Assembly: GCA_943737045.1 (NCBI GenBank)
Contig: CALSFV010000006.1
Span: 248,001 to 312,000 of the forward strand
Origin: Parapristionchus giblindavisi
Lineage: Eukaryota; Nematoda; Chromadorea; Rhabditida; Diplogasteridae
Length of the DNA: 64,000 bases
Direction: 5' to 3'
Part shown: positions 40,302 through 51,961 of the stretch, in pieces
Layout of the letters: each line of letters opens with the position of its first letter
Position numbering within the stretch: position 1 is the first letter of the stretch
Notes under the pieces: generated by a model
What the model was told of the DNA's origin: nothing
Database searches by the model: none
Seen by the model: the letters and a program-made list of their open reading frames with translations, nothing else
Translations under genes and position numbers: made by a program

Positions 40302-40436
40302 CTAACACATATTTTTTATATTACCCTTATCATCATTATGATCCTCATACAAATTGAGCAATTGTTGCTCTTGTGACTTTTCTGTTTCCTTCAACGGATC
40401 TCCAGCTATAGTCGAAAAACTCTGAAAAAGGGCCAT
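40302..40436 (-). pseudogene. Exon-like reading frame in element 1, right arm (44 codons)
   Basis: This is the mirror copy of the left-arm frame, identical in sequence from the upstream GAGCTC to the stop. The upstream T-run is one base longer (T9), outside the frame. Perfect agreement between arms shows recent homogenisation or duplication, and by itself does not show selection on the protein. Start and stop are placed as in the left copy. Function is unknown. Confidence 0.35.
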
Positions 40437-41611
40437 CTTTGGAGCTCCATACCGAGCTCAAAAAAAAATTGCATACCACGAGGGTTTGCCTATTATTCTA
40501 ACATATCGAGAGGTACTCAAAAATGTTATCATCTCAAAAAATTTTTTTTGCTGTACCGGAGCCTGTCCGACTCTTACGCAAACGGGCTCATAAACATCTT
40601 TATTCGGTATCGGTCAATCAATAATTCACTGTATTACATTGTGGAGTTTACATCGCTGTAGACCAATCAATATGATGCGTGAAGGCCTCATACTACTCGA
40701 AAGACTCGGTCTGAAACAATAGATATATAATTAAATCCATTATTTTCGTCTTCATCACAAATACAGTATCATAATACGATACAGTACTGAGAGAAGATCA
40801 AAGATTAAAATCACAACAACACATAAACATCTTTATTCGGTATCGATCAATCAATAATTCACTGTATTACCTTGTGGAGTTTACATCGCTGTAGGCCAAT
40901 CAATATGAGGAGCGAAGGCATCATACTTCTCGAAAGACTCGGTCTGAAACAATAGATATATAATTAAATCCATTATTTTCGTCTTCCTCACAAATACAGT
41001 ATCATAATACGATACAGTACTGAGAGAAGATCAAAGATTAAAATCACAACAGCACGTAAACATCTTTATTCGATATCGGTCAATCAATAATTCACTGTAT
41101 TCCCTTGTGGAGTTTACATCGCTGTAGACCAATCAATATGAGGAGCGAAGGCCTCATACTACTCGAAAGACTCGATCTGAAACAATAGATATATAATTAA
41201 ATCCATTATTTTCGTCTTCATCACAAATACAGTATCATAATACGATACAGTACTGAGACAAGATCAAAGATTAAAATCACAACAGCACGTAAACATCTTT
41301 ATTCGATATCGGTCAATCAATAATTCACTGCATTACCTTGTGGAGTTTACATCGCTGTAGATCAATCAATATGAGGAGTGAAGGCCTCATGCTTCTCGAA
41401 AGACTCGGTCTGAAACAATAGCTATATAATTAAATCCGTTATTTTCGTCTTCATCACAAATAGAGTATCATAATACGATACAGTACTGAGAGAAGATCAA
41501 AGATTAAAATCACAACAGCACGTAAACATCTTTATTCGATATCGGTCAATCAATAATTCACTGCATTACCTTGTGGAGTTTACATCGCTGTAGACCAATC
41601 AATATGAGGAG

Positions 41612-44600
41612 TGAAGGCCTCATGCTTCTCGAAAGACTCGGTCTGAAACAATAGATATATAATTAAATCCATTATATTCGTCTTCATCACAAATAGGGTA
41701 TCATTATACGATATAGTACTGAGAGAAGATCAAAGATCACAACAACACATAAACATCTTTATTCGGTATCGGTCAATCAACAATTCACTGTATTACATTG
41801 TGGAGTTTACATCGCTGTAGACCAATCAATATGAGGAGCGAAGGCCTCATACTTCTCGAAAGACTCGGTCTGAAACAATAGATATATAATTAAATCCATT
41901 ATTTTCGTCTTCATCACAAATACAGTATCATAATACGATACAGTACTGAGAGAAGATCAAAGATTAAAATCACAACAACACGTAAACATCTTTATTCGGT
42001 ATCGGTCAATCAATAATTCACTGTATTACCTTGTGGAGTTTACATCGCTGTAGATCAATAAATATGATGCGTGAAGGCCTCATACTTCTGGAAAGACTCG
42101 GTCTGAAACAATAGATATATAATTAAATCCATTATTTTCGTCTTCATCACAAATACAGTATCATAATACGATACAGTACTGAGAGAAGATCAAAGATTAA
42201 AATCACAACAACACATAAACATCTTTATTCGGTATCGATCAATCAATAATTCACTGTATTACCTTGTGGAGTTTACATCGCTGTAGGCCAATCAATATGA
42301 GGAGCGAAGGCATCATACTTCTCGAAAGACTCGGTCTGAAACAATAGATATATAATTAAATCCATTATTTTCGTCTTCATCACAAATACAGTATCATAAT
42401 ACGATACAGTACTGAGAGAAGATCAAAGATTAAAATCACAACAACACGTAAACATCTTTATTCGATATCGGTCAATCAATAATTCACTGCATTACCTTGT
42501 GGAGTTTACATCGCTGTAGATCAATAAATATGATGCGTGAAGGCCTCATACTTCTCGAAAGACTCGGTCTGAAACTATAGATATATAATTAAATCCATTA
42601 TATTCGTCTTCATCACAAATAGAGTATCATTATACGATATAGTACTGAGAGAAGATCAAAGATCACAACAACACATAAACATCTTTATTCGATATCGATC
42701 AATCAATAATTCACTGTATTACCTTGTGGAGTTTACATCGCTGTAGATCAATAAATATGATGCGTGAAGGCCTCATACTTCTGGAAAGACTCGGTCTGAA
42801 ACAATAGATATATAATTAAATCCATTATTTTCGTCTTCATCACAAATACAGTATCATAATACGATACAGTACTGAGAGAAGATCAAAGATTAAAATCACA
42901 ACAACACGTAAACATCTTTATTCGATATCGGTCAATCAATAATTCACTGCATTACCTTGTGGAGTTTACATCGCTGTAGACCAATCAATATGAGGAGTGA
43001 AGGCCTCATGCTTCTCGAAAGACTCGGTCTGAAACAATAGATATATAATTAAATCCATTATATTCGTCTTCATCACAAATAGAGTATCATTATACGATAC
43101 AGTACTGAGAGAAGATCAAAGATCACAACAACACATAAACATCTTTATTCGGTATCGGTCAATCAATAATTCACTGTATTACCTTGTGGAGTTTACATCG
43201 CTGTAGGTCAATAAATATGAGGAGCGAAGGCCTCATACTTCTGGAAAGACTCGGTCTGAAACAATAGATATATAATTAAATCCATTATATTCGTCTTCAT
43301 CACAAATAGAGTATCATTATACGATACAGTACTGAGAGAAGATCAAAGATCACAACAACACATAAACATCTTTATTCGGTATCGGTCAATCAATAATTCA
43401 CTGTATTACCTTGTGGAGTTTACATCGCTGTAGATCAATAAATATGATGCGTGAAGGCCTCATACTTCTGGAAAGACTCGGTCTGAAACAATAGATATAT
43501 AACTAAATCCATTATTTTCGTCTTCATCACAAATACAGTATCATAATACGATACAGTACTGAGAGAAGATCAAAGATTAAAATCACAACAACACGTAAAC
43601 ATCTTTATTCGATATCGGTCAATCAATAATTCACTGCATTACCTTGTGGAGTTTACATCGCTGTAGATCAATAAATATGATGCGTGAAGGCCTCATACTT
43701 CTCGAAAGACTCGGTCTGAAACTATAGATATATAATTAAATCCATTATATTCGTCTTCATCACAAATAGAGTATCATTATACGATATAGTACTGAGAGAA
43801 GATCAAAGATCACAACAACACATAAACATCTTTATTCGATATCGATCAATCAATAATTCACTGTATTACCTTGTGGAGTTTACATCGCTGTAGATCAATA
43901 AATATGATGCGTGAAGGCCTCATACTTCTGGAAAGACTCGGTCTGAAACTATAGATATATAATTAAATCCGTTATTTTCGTCTTCATCACAAATAGAGTA
44001 TCATAATACGATACAGTACTGAGAGAAGATCAAAGATTAAAATCACAACAGCACGTAAACATCTTTATTCGATATCGGTCAATCAATAATTCACTGCATT
44101 ACCTTGTGGAGTTTACATCGCTGTAGACCAATCAATATGAGGAGTGAAGGCCTCATGCTTCTCGAAAGACTCGGTCTGAAACAATAGATATATAATTAAA
44201 TCCATTATATTCGTCTTCATCACAAATAGGGTATCATTATACGATATAGTACTGAGAGAAGATCAAAGATCACAACAACACATAAACATCTTTATTCGGT
44301 ATCGGTCAATCAACAATTCACTGTATTACATTGTGGAGTTTACATCGCTGTAGACCAATCAATATGAGGAGCGAAGGCCTCATACTTCTCGAAAGACTCG
44401 GTCTGAAACAATAGATATATAATTAAATCCATTATTTTCGTCTTCATCACAAATACAGTATCATAATACGATACAGTACTGAGAGAAGATCAAAGATTAA
44501 AATCACAACAACACGTAAACATCTTTATTCGGTATCGGTCAATCAATAATTCACTGTATTACCTTGTGGAGTTTACATCGCTGTAGATCAATAAATATGA

Positions 44601-46938
44601 GGAGTGAAGGCCTCATGCTTCTCGAAAGACTCGGTCTGAAACAATAGATATATAATTAAATCCATTATATTCGTCTTCATCACAAATAGGGTATCATTAT
44701 ACGATATAGTACTGAGAGAAGATCAAAGATCACAACAACACATAAACATCTTTATTCGGTATCGGTCAATCAACAATTCACTGTATTACATTGTGGAGTT
44801 TACATCGCTGTAGACCAATCAATATGAGGAGCGAAGGCCTCATACTTCTCGAAAGACTCGGTCTGAAACAATAGATATATAATTAAATCCATTATTTTCG
44901 TCTTCATCACAAATACAGTATCATAATACGATACAGTACTGAGAGAAGATCAAAGATTAAAATCACAACAACACGTAAACATCTTTATTCGGTATCGGTC
45001 AATCAATAATTCACTGTATTACCTTGTGGAGTTTACATCGCTGTAGATCAATAAATATGATGCGTGAAGGCCTCATACTTCTGGAAAGACTCGGTCTGAA
45101 ACAATAGATATATAATTAAATCCATTATTTTCGTCTTCATCACAAATACAGTATCATAATACGATACAGTACTGAGAGAAGATCAAAGATTAAAATCACA
45201 ACAACACATAAACATCTTTATTCGGTATCGATCAATCAATAATTCACTGTATTACCTTGTGGAGTTTACATCGCTGTAGGCCAATCAATATGAGGAGCGA
45301 AGGCATCATACTTCTCGAAAGACTCGGTCTGAAACAATAGATATATAATTAAATCCATTATTTTCGTCTTCATCACAAATACAGTATCATAATACGATAC
45401 AGTACTGAGAGAAGATCAAAGATTAAAATCACAACAACACGTAAACATCTTTATTCGATATCGGTCAATCAATAATTCACTGCATTACCTTGTGGAGTTT
45501 ACATCGCTGTAGATCAATAAATATGATGCGTGAAGGCCTCATACTTCTCGAAAGACTCGGTCTGAAACTATAGATATATAATTAAATCCATTATATTCGT
45601 CTTCATCACAAATAGAGTATCATTATACGATATAGTACTGAGAGAAGATCAAAGATCACAACAACACATAAACATCTTTATTCGATATCGATCAATCAAT
45701 AATTCACTGTATTACCTTGTGGAGTTTACATCGCTGTAGATCAATAAATATGATGCGTGAAGGCCTCATACTTCTGGAAAGACTCGGTCTGAAACAATAG
45801 ATATATAATTAAATCCATTATTTTCGTCTTCATCACAAATACAGTATCATAATACGATACAGTACTGAGAGAAGATCAAAGATTAAAATCACAACAACAC
45901 GTAAACATCTTTATTCGATATCGGTCAATCAATAATTCACTGCATTACCTTGTGGAGTTTACATCGCTGTAGACCAATCAATATGAGGAGTGAAGGCCTC
46001 ATGCTTCTCGAAAGACTCGGTCTGAAACAATAGATATATAATTAAATCCATTATATTCGTCTTCATCACAAATAGAGTATCATTATACGATACAGTACTG
46101 AGAGAAGATCAAAGATCACAACAACACATAAACATCTTTATTCGGTATCGGTCAATCAATAATTCACTGTATTACCTTGTGGAGTTTACATCGCTGTAGG
46201 TCAATAAATATGAGGAGCGAAGGCCTCATACTTCTGGAAAGACTCGGTCTGAAACAATAGATATATAATTAAATCCATTATATTCGTCTTCATCACAAAT
46301 AGAGTATCATTATACGATACAGTACTGAGAGAAGATCAAAGATCACAACAACACATAAACATCTTTATTCGGTATCGGTCAATCAATAATTCACTGTATT
46401 ACCTTGTGGAGTTTACATCGCTGTAGATCAATAAATATGATGCGTGAAGGCCTCATACTTCTGGAAAGACTCGGTCTGAAACAATAGATATATAACTAAA
46501 TCCATTATTTTCGTCTTCATCACAAATACAGTATCATAATACGATACAGTACTGAGAGAAGATCAAAGATTAAAATCACAACAACACGTAAACATCTTTA
46601 TTCGATATCGGTCAATCAATAATTCACTGCATTACCTTGTGGAGTTTACATCGCTGTAGATCAATAAATATGATGCGTGAAGGCCTCATACTTCTCGAAA
46701 GACTCGGTCTGAAACTATAGATATATAATTAAATCCATTATATTCGTCTTCATCACAAATAGAGTATCATTATACGATATAGTACTGAGAGAAGATCAAA
46801 GATCACAACAACACATAAACATCTTTATTCGATATCGATCAATCAATAATTCACTGTATTACCTTGTGGAGTTTACATCGCTGTAGATCAATAAATATGA
46901 TGCGTGAAGGCCTCATACTTCTGGAAAGACTCGGTCTG
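41612..46938 (+). repeat. Duplication of about 2.3 kb at 2993-bp offset
   Basis: About 41612-43945 and 44605-46938 match by eye throughout. Markers include GGTATCGATC (42231 and 45224), the GTAGGCCAATC plus GGCATCAT monomer, and the rare ATAACTAAATCC. The offset of 2993 bp equals 13 monomers with several 227-bp copies. The CAACAATTC monomer occurs at 41771, 44304 and 44764, showing an additional 460-bp dimer duplication between the copies. Confidence 0.8.
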
Positions 46939-49900
46939 AAACAATAGATATATAATTAAATCCATTATTTTCGTCTTCATCACAAATACAGTATCATAAT
47001 ACGATACAGTACTGAGAGAAGATCAAAGATTAAAATCACAACAACACATAAACATCTTTATTCGGTATCGGTCAATCAATAATTCACTGTATTACCTTGT
47101 GGAGTTTACATCGCTGTAGGCCAATCAATATGAGGAGCGAAGGCCTCATACTTCTCGAAAGACTCGGTCTGAAACAATAGATATATAATTAAATCCATTA
47201 TTTTCGTCTTCATCACAAATACAGTATAATAATACGATACAGTACTGAGAGAAGATCAAAGATTAAAATCACAACAACACGTAAACATCTTTATTCGATA
47301 TCGGTCAATCCATAATTCACTGCATTACCTTGTGGAGTTTACATCGCTGTAGATCAATAAATATGATGCGTGAAGGCTTCATACTTCTCGAAAGACTCGG
47401 TCTGAAACTATAGATATATAATTAAATCCATTATATTCGTCTTCATCACAAATAGAGTATCATTATACGATATAGTACTGAGAGAAGATCAAAGATCACA
47501 ACAACACATAAACATCTTTATTCGATATCGATCAATCAATAATTTACTGTATTACCTTGTGGAGTTTACATCGCTGTAGATCAATAAATATGCGTGAAGG
47601 CCTCATACTTCTGGAAAGACTCGGTCTGAAACAATAGATATATAATTAAATCCATTATTTTCGTCTTCATCACAAATACAGTATCATAATACGATACAGT
47701 ACTGAGAGAAGATCAAAGATTAAAATCACAACAACACATAAACATCTTTATTCGGTATCGGTCAATCAATAATTCACTGTATTACCTTGTGGAGTTTACA
47801 TCGCTGTAGGCCAATCAATATGAGGAGCGAAGGCCTCATACTTCTCGAAAGACTCGGTCTGAAACAATAGATATATAATTAAATCCATTATTTTCGTCTT
47901 CATCACAAATACAGTATCATAATACGATACAGTACTGAGAGAAGATCAAAGATTAAAATCACAACAACACATAAACATCTTTATTCGATATCGATCAATC
48001 AATAATTCACTGTATTACCTTGTGGAGTTTACATCGCTGTAGATCAATAAATATGCGTGAAGGCCTCATACTTCTCGAAAGACTCGGTCTGAAACAATAG
48101 ATATATAATTAAATCCGTTATTTTCGTCCTCATCACAAATACAGTATCATAATACGATACAGTACTGAGAGAAGATCAAAGATTAAAATCACAACAACAC
48201 ATAAACATCTTTATTCGGTATCGGTCAATCAATAATTCACTGTATTACTTTGTGGAGTTTACATCGCTGTAGATCAATAAATATGATGCGTGAAGGCCTC
48301 ATACTTCTGGAAAGACTCGGTCTGAAACAATAGATATATAATTAAATCCATTATTTTCGTCTTCATCACAAATACAGTATCATAATACGATACAGTACTG
48401 AGAGAAGATCAAAGATTAAAATCACAACAACACATAAACATCTTTATTCGGTATCGGTCAATCAATAATTCACTGTATTACCTTGTGGAGTTTACATCGC
48501 TGTAGGCCAATCAATATGAGGAGCGAAGGCCTCATACTTCTCGAAAGACTCGGTCTGAAACAATAGATATATAATGAAATCCATTATTTTCGTCTTCATC
48601 ACAAATACAGTATCATAATACGATACAGTACTGAGAGAAGATCAAAGATTAAAATCACAACAACACGTAAACATCTTTATTCGATATCGGTCAATCAATA
48701 ATTCACTGCATTACCTTGTGGAGTTTACATCGCTGTAGATCAATAAATATGATGCGTGAAGGCCTCATACTTCTCGAAAAACTCGGTCTGAAACTATAGA
48801 TATATAATTAAATCCATTATATTCGTCTTCATCACAAATAGAGTATCATTATACGATATAGTACTGAGAGAAGATCAAAGATTAAAATCACAACAACACA
48901 TAAACATCTTTATTCGGTATCGGTCAATCAATAATTCACTGTATTACCTTGTGGAGTTTACATCGCTGTAGGCCAATCAATATGAGGAGCAAAGGCCTCA
49001 TACTTCTGGAAAGACTCGGTCTGAAACAATAGATATATAATTAAATCCATTATTTTCGTCTTCATCACAAATACAGTATCATAATACGATACAGTACTGA
49101 GAGAAGATCAAAGATTAAAATCACAACAACACATAAACATCTTTATTCGGTATCGGTCAATCAATAATTCACTGTATTACCTTGTGGAGTTTACATCGCT
49201 GTAGGCCAATCAATATGAGGAGCGAAGGCCTCATAATTCTCGAAAGACTCGGTCTGAAACAATAGATATATAATTAAATCCATTATTTTCGTCTTCATCA
49301 CAAATACAGTATCATAATACGATACAGTACTGAGAGAAGATCAAAGATTAAAATCACAACAACACGTAAACATCTTTATTCGATATCGGTCAATCAATAA
49401 TTCACTGTATTACCTTGTGGAGTTTACATCGCTGTAGATCAATAAATATGATGCGTGAAGGCCTCATACTTCTGGAAAGACTCGGTCTGAAACAATAGAT
49501 ATATAATTAAATACATTATTTTCGTCTTCATCACAAATACAGTATCATAATACGATACAGTACTGAGAGAAGATCAAAGATTAAAATCACAACAACACAT
49601 AAACATCTTTATTCGGTATCGGTCAATCAATAATTCACTGTATTACCTTGTGGAGTTTACATCGCTGTAGGCCAATCAATATGAGGAGCGAAGGCCTCAT
49701 ACTTCTCGAAAGACTCGGTCTGAAACAATAGATATATAATTAAATCCATTATTTTCGTCTTCATCACAAATACAGTATAATAATACGATACAGTACTGAG
49801 AGAAGATCAAAGATTAAAATCACAACAACACGTAAACATCTTTATTCGATATCGGTCAATCAATAATTCACTGTATTACCTTGTGGAGTTTACATCGCTG

Positions 49901-51194
49901 TAGATCAATAAATATGATGCGTGAAGGCCTCATACTTCTGGAAAGACTCGGTCTGAAACAATAGATATATAATTAAATCCATTATTTTCGTCTTCATCAC
50001 AAATACAGTATCATAATACGATACAGTACTGAGAGAAGATCAAAGATTAAAATCACAACAACACATAAACATCTTTATTCGGTATCGGTCAATCAATAAT
50101 TCACTGTATTACCTTGTGGAGTTTACATCGCTGTAGATCAATAAATATGATGCGTGAAGGCCTCATACTTCTGGAAAGACTCGGTCTGAAACAATAGATA
50201 TATAATTAAATCCATTATTTTCGTCTTCATCACAAATACAGTATCATAATACGATACAGTACTGAGAGAAGATCAAAGATTAAAATCACAACAACACATA
50301 AACATCTTTATTCGGTATCGGTCAATCAATAATTCACTGTATTACCTTGTGGAGTTTACATCGCTGTAGGCCAATCAATATGAGGAGCGAAGGCCTCATA
50401 CTTCTCGAAAGACTCGGTCTGAAACAATAGATATATAATTAAATCCATTATTTTCGTCTTCATCACAAATACAGTATCATAATACGATACAGTACTGAGA
50501 GAAGATCAAAGATTAAAATCACAACAACACGTAAACATCTTTATTCGATATCGGTCAATCAATAATTCACTGTATTACCTTGTGGAGTTTACATCGCTGT
50601 AGATCAATAAATATGATGCGTGAAGGCCTCATACTTCTGGAAAGACTCGGTCTGAAACAATAGATATATAATTAAATCCATTATTTTCGTCTTCATCACA
50701 AATACAGTATCATAATACGATACAGTACTGAGAGAAGATCAAAGATTAAAATCACAACAACACATAAACATCTTTATTCGGTATCGGTCAATCAATAATT
50801 CACTGTATTACCTTGTGGAGTTTACATCGCTGTAGATCAATAAATATGATGCGTGAAGGCCTCATACTTCTGGAAAGACTCGGTCTGAAACAATAGATAT
50901 ATAATTAAATCCATTATTTTCGTCTTCATCACAAATACAGTATCATAATACGATACAGTACTGAGAGAAGATCAAAGATTAAAATCACAACAACACATAA
51001 ACATCTTTATTCGGTATCGGTCAATCAATAATTCACTGTATTACCTTGTGGAGTTTACATCGCTGTAGGCCAATCAATATGAGGAGCGAAGGCCTCATAC
51101 TTCTCGAAAGACTCGGTCTGAAACAATAGATATATAATTAAATCCATTATTTTCGTCTTCATCACAAATACAGTATCATAATACGATACAGTAC

Positions 51195-51197
51195 TGA
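51195..51197 (+). repeat. Target site duplication, left copy (TGA)
   Basis: The uninterrupted monomer reads CAGTACTGAGAGAAG. Left of the insert it reads CAGTACTGA and right of it TGAGAGAAG, so TGA is duplicated. Confidence 0.85.
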
Positions 51198-51418
51198 CAA
51201 GGGAATGGTCAACCATCCCCGTGGAGTTATGATTTGTGACATATACCATTCGAACCGCCATGGAATTCTGACAAGACACCGTTGATAAGAGAACTCAAAT
51301 GTTTATGCGCTTCGAGAAAATCGATATTGAAATTCGGTCACATTCGTGTGGCTCCCTACACAACACATGCGGATGGGTTGGTGAACTCTTCTATCTTCTT
51401 CCTAAGCATCAGCTTGTG

Positions 51419-51429
51419 TAGTGTAGTGG
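51419..51429 (+). promoter_or_regulatory. Pol III A box
   Basis: TAGTGTAGTGG fits TRGYNNARNGG and is identical to the element 1 right-arm box. The B box lies 44 bp downstream. Confidence 0.6.
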
Positions 51430-51462
51430 ATGATGCGCTTGCGTTTACTTTTGACTGTCCGG

Positions 51463-51473
51463 GGTTCGATCCC
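51463..51473 (+). promoter_or_regulatory. Pol III B box
   Basis: GGTTCGATCCC is the same as in element 1. Confidence 0.7.
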
Positions 51474-51490
51474 CCCACGGCGCACTTCTC

Positions 51491-51494
51491 TTTT
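51491..51494 (+). terminator. Pol III terminator-like T-run
   Basis: TTTT lies within CACTTCTCTTTTGCTG just after the tRNA-like module. The surrounding TTTTGCTGATTTTGTT is shared with element 1. Confidence 0.35.
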
Positions 51495-51529
51495 GCTGAT
51501 TTTGTTTTTGTATAAAGATTGAAATGTTT

Positions 51530-51787
51530 CAGGTTATTCATTGCATGACCACGACCTCGGGCGAGGGATAGGGAGAAGAAGATTGCAAAAATAATGCCAT
51601 AAACAAAAAGATTAAAGTTAAATTTTCCTTGAGGAGTGTTTTTTTCCATCAAGAATCAATCAATGAATGACTTGAAACACTTTTAGAGATCACAGACTTC
51701 ATCTTGGAACCTTAAATACTCCGAAACATGATATGTACTCTTTGTTTGCAGCGGGATACAATGGTTTTTACTTCACTCATTTTGTTG
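51530..51787. other. Element 2 unpaired insert in the palindrome centre
   Basis: About 258 bp here has no mirror in the right arm and no counterpart in element 1. At the equivalent place element 1 carries AACTGTGATTAGG followed by the rest of the inner arm. The sequence begins CAGGTTATTCATTGCATG and contains a G-rich GGGCGAGGGATAGGGAG stretch. I recognise no gene in it. It looks like a replacement of the inner left arm that breaks the original symmetry. Confidence 0.7.
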
Positions 51788-51868
51788 TTAAAGTTCACAC
51801 TTGTTGATAAGATAGAGTGTGTTCTCTTTTCTAGCTTTCATAATCACAGCAAAACATTTCAATCTTTA
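51788..51868 (-). other. Element 2 conserved family centre
   Basis: This segment aligns by eye with element 1 at about 39893-39968. It runs from AAAGTTCACACTTGTTGATAA, through a TGTTCT and an AATCACAG-like motif, to CATTTCAATC. It is the original palindrome centre plus inner right arm and shows common descent of the two elements. Confidence 0.75.
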
Positions 51869-51886
51869 TACAAGAACAAAATCAGC

Positions 51887-51890
51887 AAAA
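51887..51890 (-). terminator. Pol III terminator-like T-run
   Basis: TTTT on the minus strand, after the right-arm tRNA-like module, mirrors 51491-51494. Confidence 0.35.
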
Positions 51891-51906
51891 GAGAAGTGCG
51901 CCGTGG

Positions 51907-51917
51907 GGGATCGAACC
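51907..51917 (-). promoter_or_regulatory. Pol III B box
   Basis: GGTTCGATCCC on the minus strand is identical in all four modules of the window. Confidence 0.7.
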
Positions 51918-51950
51918 ACTGACAGTCAAAAGTAAACGCAGGCGCATTAT

Positions 51951-51961
51951 CCACTACACCA
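51951..51961 (-). promoter_or_regulatory. Pol III A box
   Basis: TGGTGTAGTGG on the minus strand fits TRGYNNARNGG and is closer to the classical TGGC form than the other three copies. The B box lies 44 bp downstream. Confidence 0.6.

Larger units (their letters stand above)
39226..40588. mobile_element. Element 1: palindromic tRNA-like element at the satellite orientation switch
   Basis: This 1363-bp non-satellite segment is a near-perfect palindrome. The left arm is 39226-39892, the central loop 39893-39922, and the right arm 39923-40588. Termini are AGCCCGTTTGCG and CGCAAACGGGCT. The arms differ by a few 1-bp indels in homopolymers and a few substitutions near the tRNA-like modules, so they are not mechanical copies of one read. 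Each arm holds, from outside in, a terminal region, an exon-like reading frame, a core shared with element 2, a tRNA-like module facing the centre, and a T-run. No transposase is visible. The satellite reverses direction across it, both flanks ending at GATGTTTATG/CATAAACATC, so no target duplication can be defined. I infer a non-autonomous foldback element; its superfamily is unknown. Confidence 0.85.
39923..40588 (-). repeat. Element 1 right palindrome arm
   Basis: This 666-bp arm mirrors 39226-39892. The outermost ~430 bp are almost identical to the left arm. Most substitutions lie just outside the tRNA-like module and near the centre. The arm opens a 62-codon frame at 40087-40275, but the left arm frameshifts it with one extra A, so I do not treat it as a gene. 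Confidence 0.9.
40589..51197 (+). repeat. Satellite array, domain C1 (reference orientation)
   Basis: The array resumes mid-monomer at CATAAACATC in the reference orientation. It contains about 46 monomers, with many 227-bp members. Frequent subtypes have GTAGGCCAATC, CATGCTTCTCG, AGAGTATC and ACGATATAGTAC. The first monomer carries TACTACTCG, the same variant as the last inverted monomer on the other side of element 1. Two 230-bp copies lacking ATG (AAATATGCGTG) lie near 47586 and 48051. Confidence 0.97.
51412..51485 (+). ncRNA. tRNA-like module, element 2 left arm
   Basis: This 74-nt tRNA-derived segment has a GTGTAGTGGATGATGCG D-arm-like part, a GCGTTTACTTTTGACTGTCC middle with excess length for an anticodon arm, and a GGGGTTCGATCCCC T-arm. 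The acceptor side GCTTGTG pairs only partly, with G-T wobbles, with CACGGCG. It has one C more than the right-arm copy. It is homologous to the modules of element 1. Confidence 0.65.
51198..51529 (+). repeat. Element 2 left palindrome arm
   Basis: This 332-bp arm is the reverse complement of 51852-52182. The outermost ~200 bp match the right arm without a visible difference. About ten substitutions and one indel cluster in the inner ~130 bp, mostly inside the tRNA-like module. A 78-codon frame at 51282-51515 runs straight through the tRNA-like module and is taken as fortuitous. Confidence 0.9.

Noticed and set aside
39226..40588. Simple assembly or sequencing fold-back artefact
   Set aside because: The arms differ by several indels and substitutions, and a related palindrome with a proper target duplication exists 11 kb away. 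It remains worth checking with spanning reads.
51356..51652. 98-codon minus-strand frame across element 2 arm and centre
   Set aside because: It overlaps the tRNA-like module on the opposite strand, has no recognisable domain and is not present in element 1.
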